64,000 bases of DNA, from positions 6,562,819-6,626,818 of the forward strand of contig CM031870.1 in the NCBI GenBank assembly GCA_018697195.1, read 5' to 3'. The stretch is from Certhia americana. Its lineage: Eukaryota > Chordata > Aves > Passeriformes > Certhiidae. The position numbers and the translations under genes are program-made. This document shows, one piece after another, positions 57,435 to 64,000 of the stretch (the stretch's first letter is position 1; the number at the start of each line of letters is the position of its first letter). A model generated the notes under the pieces. That model saw only the letters and a list, made by a program, of their open reading frames with translations. It was not told the DNA's origin and searched no databases.

Positions 57435-60400
57435 CTGAAAATACATAGCAGAGAGGCAAGTAAACTTTCAAAATCCTCTCTGAGGGGCGCTCAGTTGCAA
57501 ACCACAGCTCAGAATTGCCCCAAAGTAAGGGATTCTTTCTTTAATGAACCTTAGTTAGCCTTTCAAACATGTAGGATGGGGGGCATGCTATAAACATCTG
57601 TCTTTGTGTTCTTTCATCACACCTTGCACAAGCTGAAGTGAGATGGCTGCAAGCTGTATCTAGTTCCTGAGTGGCAATCAAGGTCTAATCAAAGGGATAA
57701 AGCACTTGTAAAAAAGTCTGCCAATATCTGCTAATGTGGTAGCTGACTTGCATAGAGGATCACTCCCCCATCTGTGCAAGATGAAGTACTTTTATAGTCT
57801 AACAAAATTAGTTGCAGCCCCCCTAAAATGTCTTTAATTGTCCAGTATCTTTTTCCCTCATCTGTAAATATAGCTTTAAGCCTCAGACTGCATTTGATTC
57901 ATGTATGAATTTAAAAACTTAAAAAAAAAAAACCACTTCTTGACAGTAACTCATTAAAGAGTCCCTCCATGCAAGACTGATCAATCCTTTTGATTGCTAA
58001 CAAGGGTTTCTACACACACAAACTGGGATATCTATACAAAAGACCTATCAAAAAGATCCTAGGAAAAGGATAAGATTGGTACAGGAACCATAAAGATTTA
58101 ACCAAAATTATGTATTTTCTGTTAAATAATAACTTTTTAAAAAATCTTCTTTTAAATCCAGGTCAGTGATTTTGAGATTCATGAAGAATCTTTTAGTGAG
58201 CTTTAATAATGAAGTTATCTTTCTAACCCAAATTTAACATGCAAGATTAAGAGCCATTTCTTCCAGTGTCTGTTAAACATAAAGTTCTAGATTTCTAAAT
58301 TTTGTCCTTTCTTCTGAACTGTTGTCCTAATAATCACAATTACCCTTTATCTACATTAGGAGCAAAACCTAACAGTGGATAGCATTAGAGTCAACATCTT
58401 TCTCCACAAGTTACTTCAAGTAAATATTGTTTCAGCTGACCTGTTTCAAATAAAAAAGAGGACAACTTGGACACAATTACAGTAAGACTTAGGTTTAGCA
58501 TGTCTTTTGAAGGGAGAAACATCTGTCATATTTTCTAGCTTCTTTTTGGGGAAAAGAAAAAGCATGAATCAAACGAGAAAGCCAATAGTCAAAGAGTAAC
58601 TAATCCTAGAATGCACCTCCTGGCACCCTGGAGCCAATTCCTGCATGTCCTCTCTGCTCAAACCTCAGCAATGACTACCAGCAGAATCAGCTTCTGCACT
58701 TAGAACTGTTGGGTTAGGAGGCAGCATACCATGTTTTATTCGATGTTTAGAGTTTTATTAAATGTACTTCTTCATATCCCAGGGGATGAGAAGAACAAAA
58801 AGCAAAACCATTACCGAATCAGTTCTGTTGAAATATTCTTGCAACATTTGTTTAGACTACAAAATTTCAGTATTATTCAAATATGTCCTTTTAATTACAC
58901 ATCCATCAACCAAAAGATTCAAGGATGAATTTTCAACTAAAAATTGAACAACCACAAACCAAATAAAGTTGCCATTATCTACTCCAGATACACAGCAGTC
59001 ACACCATTGCTGTGCACCAGGATCACACAAATCTGAGCCAGGGCTACACAAGCAATCCTGCCCAGCTCCACGCCTGCACAGTACAGTTTTACATGAACTG
59101 CTTCTCTTCCATAGCTTGCAATGTTTTCATTGCACATCAGCTACTGAGGCAGAGGAGAGATGTGCCTGTGTCCTTAAAAGTCATGCTCCCTGGAACACAG
59201 ACACTGCAGAACCTCATACAAAACAGTGAGCAGCTTCCTGTAGTTTGGGGATAAAGAGGCCATTCACTGCAGCATCATTGAACAGGAAATTAATCCAAAT
59301 CACTCTGCAAGACCAGGATTTAACAACAATTTTACTATCCTTACAGCAGAAGTCAGTTCTAAAACTGCAATTCTAATCAAAGAATGACTTCATAAAAATG
59401 ACATAATACACTCAATAGATGTCTTCTGAATTCAAAGACCTCTCCTGACTTCCGTGGCAATAATTTAGTGCATTTTTAACTTTGGAAAAAGCAGCAGTGA
59501 TAAGAGTCACTCTGCTGAGCTTGGTTCCATTTTGTGTCTTAACTGAAACAAATACAGATGCTATAGATGAGCATGTATTAGCGAGAGACAACTATTTCAT
59601 TTTGTAGATGCAATTTGTAGTTTATATTGAAGATATTTTTCAATTAAAAAGAGTACATTTAACATGTCAGAGTGAACCAAAGCTAAGCCCAGAAGTGCCA
59701 TATCTAGAGGAAACAGAAAAGAACTCAATCTTTAACTATTATTTTTAATGCTATTTCTCTTACTATCAACACCAACTACTCCAAAAAAACCCCTATCCAA
59801 ACCAAAAAACCCGGAACTGAAAATGAAGGAAAGGCGAAAAAAAAAACCCCTCTGAATTGCGAGTACCACAGTAGCATTCCTTCTTAATATTCAAGGATAG
59901 TTGCAAGAAACTATTGAGAGGATGGCTTCCTAAACATCACATCTGATGCCCAAGTGTATTGTTTCACTCTGGTGCGGTTTTTTGGGTGGGTTTTTTTTGT
60001 TTGTTTGGGGGAATTTTGTCTTTTTTTTTTTTTTTTAATCAGATTTTAAAGTGTCAGCAATTAAATTTCAGAATCTGACATTTTTGAGGAAATATACTGA
60101 ACTTTATGGTTAAGATCCTGCTAGCACATACACAGTATTTTTTCTTAACTCTGCTTTATGGATTACAAATCTGAAGTAGATATATGCCATGTTTAAGGTT
60201 TTGAACCTTGAGTGTGCAGCCTCTAGGGAGACAAATGGAGGGTAAGAGGTCTGTGAACCATTTCTGCAGGTTTTACAAAGGTAACTGGAAAATCAACCTC
60301 ATTATGTGCTCATAAATTCAGTTAAAGTTCAATGACTACACAGGAATACCTCACTTGTGTGCATAAACTGGGCACAAGGAAATGAAACCTCAGGGCTCAT

Positions 60401-63400
60401 CCCATAGTGACAAATCTGTTGAATTCAGACTTCAAAAGAAGCCTCTGGTGTGGAAAAACAGTATTCATTTGCCATGAAATTCAAAGGAAGAGTGTGTTTG
60501 TATGGTATTTTATTCTGTGGGTCCCATTCTGAAGCAATCAAGCAAACAGTTGCCAGGGAGCTGCAAAACAAACTTGTTACAGAAAATCTTGTTTTCCTTT
60601 ATCTAGTCTATCATTGAAAAGACAGACAGAAATATGAAATTGGACAAAATCCTTCTGCCTGTAGTTAGAGAACAGCTCAACGACCCATCTCAAACCAATC
60701 ACCAAGTTCCGCCGAGATCCAAAAGTAAAACATTTTTAAGTCATCCTTTCAAAACTACTTCAGCATAACTGCTGAAAATCCAAGCACCTTACACAGGTAC
60801 GGAACAAGTAGCACAACTAATGCAGGTAGATTAGGCAGCTGAAAGATGGATCCAGCCCTAAACATTTGCAGTGGAGTAAACACAGCTGCCCACCCACCTC
60901 CAGCTGCCAGCAGGGCTCAGCCCTCGGGAGCCACAGTGACAACCCCGAAGTGCAGGGGCTGCTCCCCTGCTCTCACCTGCCTCTTTCCTCAGAGCTTCTG
61001 AGACTGGCATTATTCAGGTCAGTACAGCTAGAGGAGGAGGTGATTAGGGTAGATATGCTAATTATTAAAAATGAAATTCGATCTTTATCAAATCAAAGAA
61101 TGCTGCACTGAGTAAATGTTACTGAAGTGGTCCTTAGTCAGAGAAAGATTTTGTGATCATCCAACTACTCAAAATCACCAGTAGTGCTTATTTTTTGACA
61201 CTGCATATTTTTATTAGAATCAATGATAAAAAAGTCTCTTCAACAAATACACCAACACTGGGGATCATCGCTTATTTAACAAGTTTTACAAAACCATTGA
61301 GGAAAAGTGGGGAAAGGCATCAAACAAAGGAAAGGCAAGCCCTCATCCCCCCCTCCCCAGTTCAGATGTGCAGCTGCCAGGGAGCCGACCCCCAAGTCAC
61401 ACTCCAGCCCTGCGGTGCTCTGCCATCCCTGGCCTGTTGCCCTGGTAACTACAGAGCCACCAAAGAGGAATCACACTCTTCAGAGAGAAACAGGGATTGC
61501 TGCAGCCCTTTAATTCCCCCCTCCTCTACATCACTTCTGAATTATTAAAAGTGGCACGGCAATAGCACGGCTGGAAAGCAGCAGCATAATAATGGCCACT
61601 CAGATGTTCACTGTTCATCTGTTATCTGAGTGCCAGGACACGTGGGATCAAGTGTGACAGATGGACACAGGAGAGGTGCCACTGCCATGAGGAGCCTACC
61701 ACAGCACCAGAAACAACAAATATGGTAAAAGCAAGACACAGTGAATGTGGTGGGGCTCAAATGTTAGAAGGTCCCAGAGCTCAGCAGCTATGCTGGCATA
61801 TGAATGTCCAAGGCACAAACCCTCAGAACTGTTCTTGCTCAGCCTGGGGTACTTGCTCCTCCTCTGCACTCCCCACCTGTCCCAACTTTAAAATGAGTTT
61901 AGTCTTTACCACCATTTTAGACAAAATGCTATTCCTTGGGTGTAAATGCATCTGCATCCCCTTACATTCCTTGACAACAGCTTCCTTGCTTCTGCCTCCC
62001 ATACATCAACCACATCCTTAGCAAAATGCTCAATACTAACATTAAATAAGTATTATAGGCCAATATGCCTTGTGAGGGGGTTAAAAACATGGAACTGCCC
62101 CCAGAGAGCCACCTGCTCTCCCTCCCCCATTGTCCTGATGAGATGGGGATGTGCTGCTGGAAATGCCACTCCTTACTGGCAGAGAGTTTCTACTCAAAAG
62201 AGATACTTTTCTTTAGTGTACTGTGGACTTGTTAAACCATCTTTGCTAAGTGAAAAGCACAGTGTAGAGGTTTCTTAATGAGGTGCTGGTGACATAAATC
62301 TTAGAGCACTGCCAGTGTGGCAAGGACACTGCTAAGTTTTATGTTTTAGTTATGAGCACAGTACGTGGAGCGGCGTTATTTGGGCACACTAAAACATTCA
62401 TTGCTGCTGGTTAGGTAACAGTCACACGCCAGGGAATGACATATGTGAAGTTAAGGACAGCTCAGTTAAGCCATTCCCTGTAACTCTCACTGGGCCACAC
62501 ACAAGGAGAGCTTGGGTTTGGAAAATTTCTAAGTCCTATACAGCTGATAAACTTGAATGGGAAGAAGTGTTAGTCCACCTAAGAAGAAGAGGCTCCAACA
62601 ATGCTGAAGAGCAGAGCTTGTTACCAATCCAAGTGGAAACTTGGAAGGTCTAAAGAAAACAGTGATTTGGCCATGGCAGACTAATTCTATGCACCAGTGT
62701 TAAGGATAACCATCAAGCTGGCATTGGCCAGCTTGCCTTTAAGGTGTTTTCTGCTCTTTGCCTGCAACCAAGCCCTCTGACAGAAGACTGCATTCAATGT
62801 AAGCAAAGTATAGCCAAGGAATTTCTGAGAGGAACTAACAACACAGCATGGAAAGAATAGTTCCAATGCACCTACCCATACAGGAAACAAGGACGAGGGA
62901 CTTCCAAAAAGAAAATTTTCAAAGTCATCAAAGGAATTTGGCAGTTGAAGTGGGATGTTTCCCATTCTTACACATGGAACTTATTTTTCCTGCAACAGGC
63001 ACTTGAAGTCATATTGCTATACAAAGGGGGAAAGAGAGAATAACTTCTTTAGGTTTATTTATAGGTATTTTGTTTGGGGCAAAATTTCTATTAATTCTAT
63101 AGTCTAGACAGTAATTCCTTGGAAACGCAGGGCTCTCCCTGTCCCAAAATCCAGGGAACTGACAGTACTGGTCATTCCCTACCACAGTCTTGGATGTACC
63201 CCATATAGTTAATTCTGCTTATTCCAGTGCAAAACTCTGTTAGAAATCAGGCCCTGTACCCTTTTATGAGATTAGCCATGCTCTGAATAAGCAGTGCAGC
63301 AGGTTAGGGGACAAGCTATGCCTTTGTAGGATAAGCACCACCTCTGATGTGAAGGGAAAAAGCTATCAGCATCCTGCTGGTTTACAAAACCAAGGAGGAA

Positions 63401-64000
63401 AAAAGAATTAACAATGCTGGGGAAAACCACCAGATTCTGTACTGCAAGGACCATGTTGTAAGAGTCAAACAGAATCATGAGGTCAGGTCCCACTGAACCA
63501 GGCCCACAGCTCACAGAACTGCTCTGTATCTAAACTATTCACAGTTACAGCCTTGGAAATTATATTCCTCATCCCAATTTTCAACTTCGACCCACTAAAG
63601 CAATTTTTAAAAGTTTACAGCCTCAAATAGCATATCAGCATTTTTTAAAACAGCACAAACACATAATTAACTGCAACTAAGTAACTACAAGCACATTGAA
63701 CACCTTGTGTTCCACATTTGTGCTTCAGTCATTGTAGGACAACACAGTAACTGAGTTATACCTAGACAGGTATAAAAGGTACATAAAAGAACCAAAAGAT
63801 AAGAACAACTGCCAGTCTCTAATCAAGTATGAGAATACAATGTCTGGTACAGCTCTTAGAAAAATAATTACTTCTTTTGTGAGAAATGGAGGTAGTTTGA
63901 GTAGCTCTTTAGCACTTAGGCTGCTAAAATAACTTTGAGGTTACCATGCAAGTTCAGCATTCAGGATGCAGCAGAACAGATTGATTCTTTCACTGCGGAT
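57435..64000. other. MOSMO: MOSMO intron 1 (runs off the window)
   Basis: The sequence to the right edge contains no candidate for MOSMO exon 1, which would encode about 35 residues and should lie in a CpG island. The intron is therefore longer than 6.5 kb. T-rich runs at about 59990-60036 are the only prominent repeats. Confidence 0.6.

Overview
The window is a stretch of vertebrate nuclear chromosome carrying multi-exon genes with GT/GC-AG introns. The gene content matches the block EEF2K - SDR42E2 - VWA3A - MOSMO that I know from human 16p12. All recognisable genes lie on the minus strand, so transcription runs right to left. VWA3A spans only about 23 kb, interspersed repeats are scarce, and there are many A/C-rich and T/G-rich low-complexity runs. 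This suggests a bird, perhaps a songbird; the species assignment is inference.

Layout from left to right. Positions 1-560 are a GC- and CpG-rich island with a degenerate minisatellite; by gene order it is probably the promoter or first exon of EEF2K, but no EEF2K coding sequence is visible. Positions 2.5-13 kb hold SDR42E2, reconstructed here as 11 coding exons with phases that agree at every junction, giving an intact 403-residue extended short-chain dehydrogenase. Positions 13-22 kb hold SDR42E2 upstream sequence and probably the VWA3A 3' end. Positions 23.3-46.5 kb hold VWA3A, reconstructed as 32 frame-consistent coding exons (1164 codons), with a less certain first exon and an unresolved C-terminal end. 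Its CpG-island promoter is at about 46.2-47.0 kb. From about 46.8 to 50.5 kb is probably the MOSMO 3' UTR. MOSMO exon 3 is at 50.5-50.7 kb and exon 2 at 57.2-57.4 kb. The rest, to 64 kb, is MOSMO intron 1; exon 1 lies outside the window.

The genes do not form a pathway. SDR42E2 is a predicted NAD(P)-dependent oxidoreductase, VWA3A a multi-VWA protein usually linked to ciliated cells, and MOSMO a four-helix membrane protein that attenuates Smoothened/Hedgehog signalling. What links them is conserved order and orientation. I found no undescribed biological system. The most useful observations are the three-module design of VWA3A with one canonical metal site, two GC-AG introns required by the reading frame, a triplicated splice-donor segment in the VWA3A promoter island, and the very tight packing of the inferred MOSMO 3' end against the VWA3A 5' end. 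Splice sites were assigned by eye from dinucleotides and phase, with no transcript evidence.
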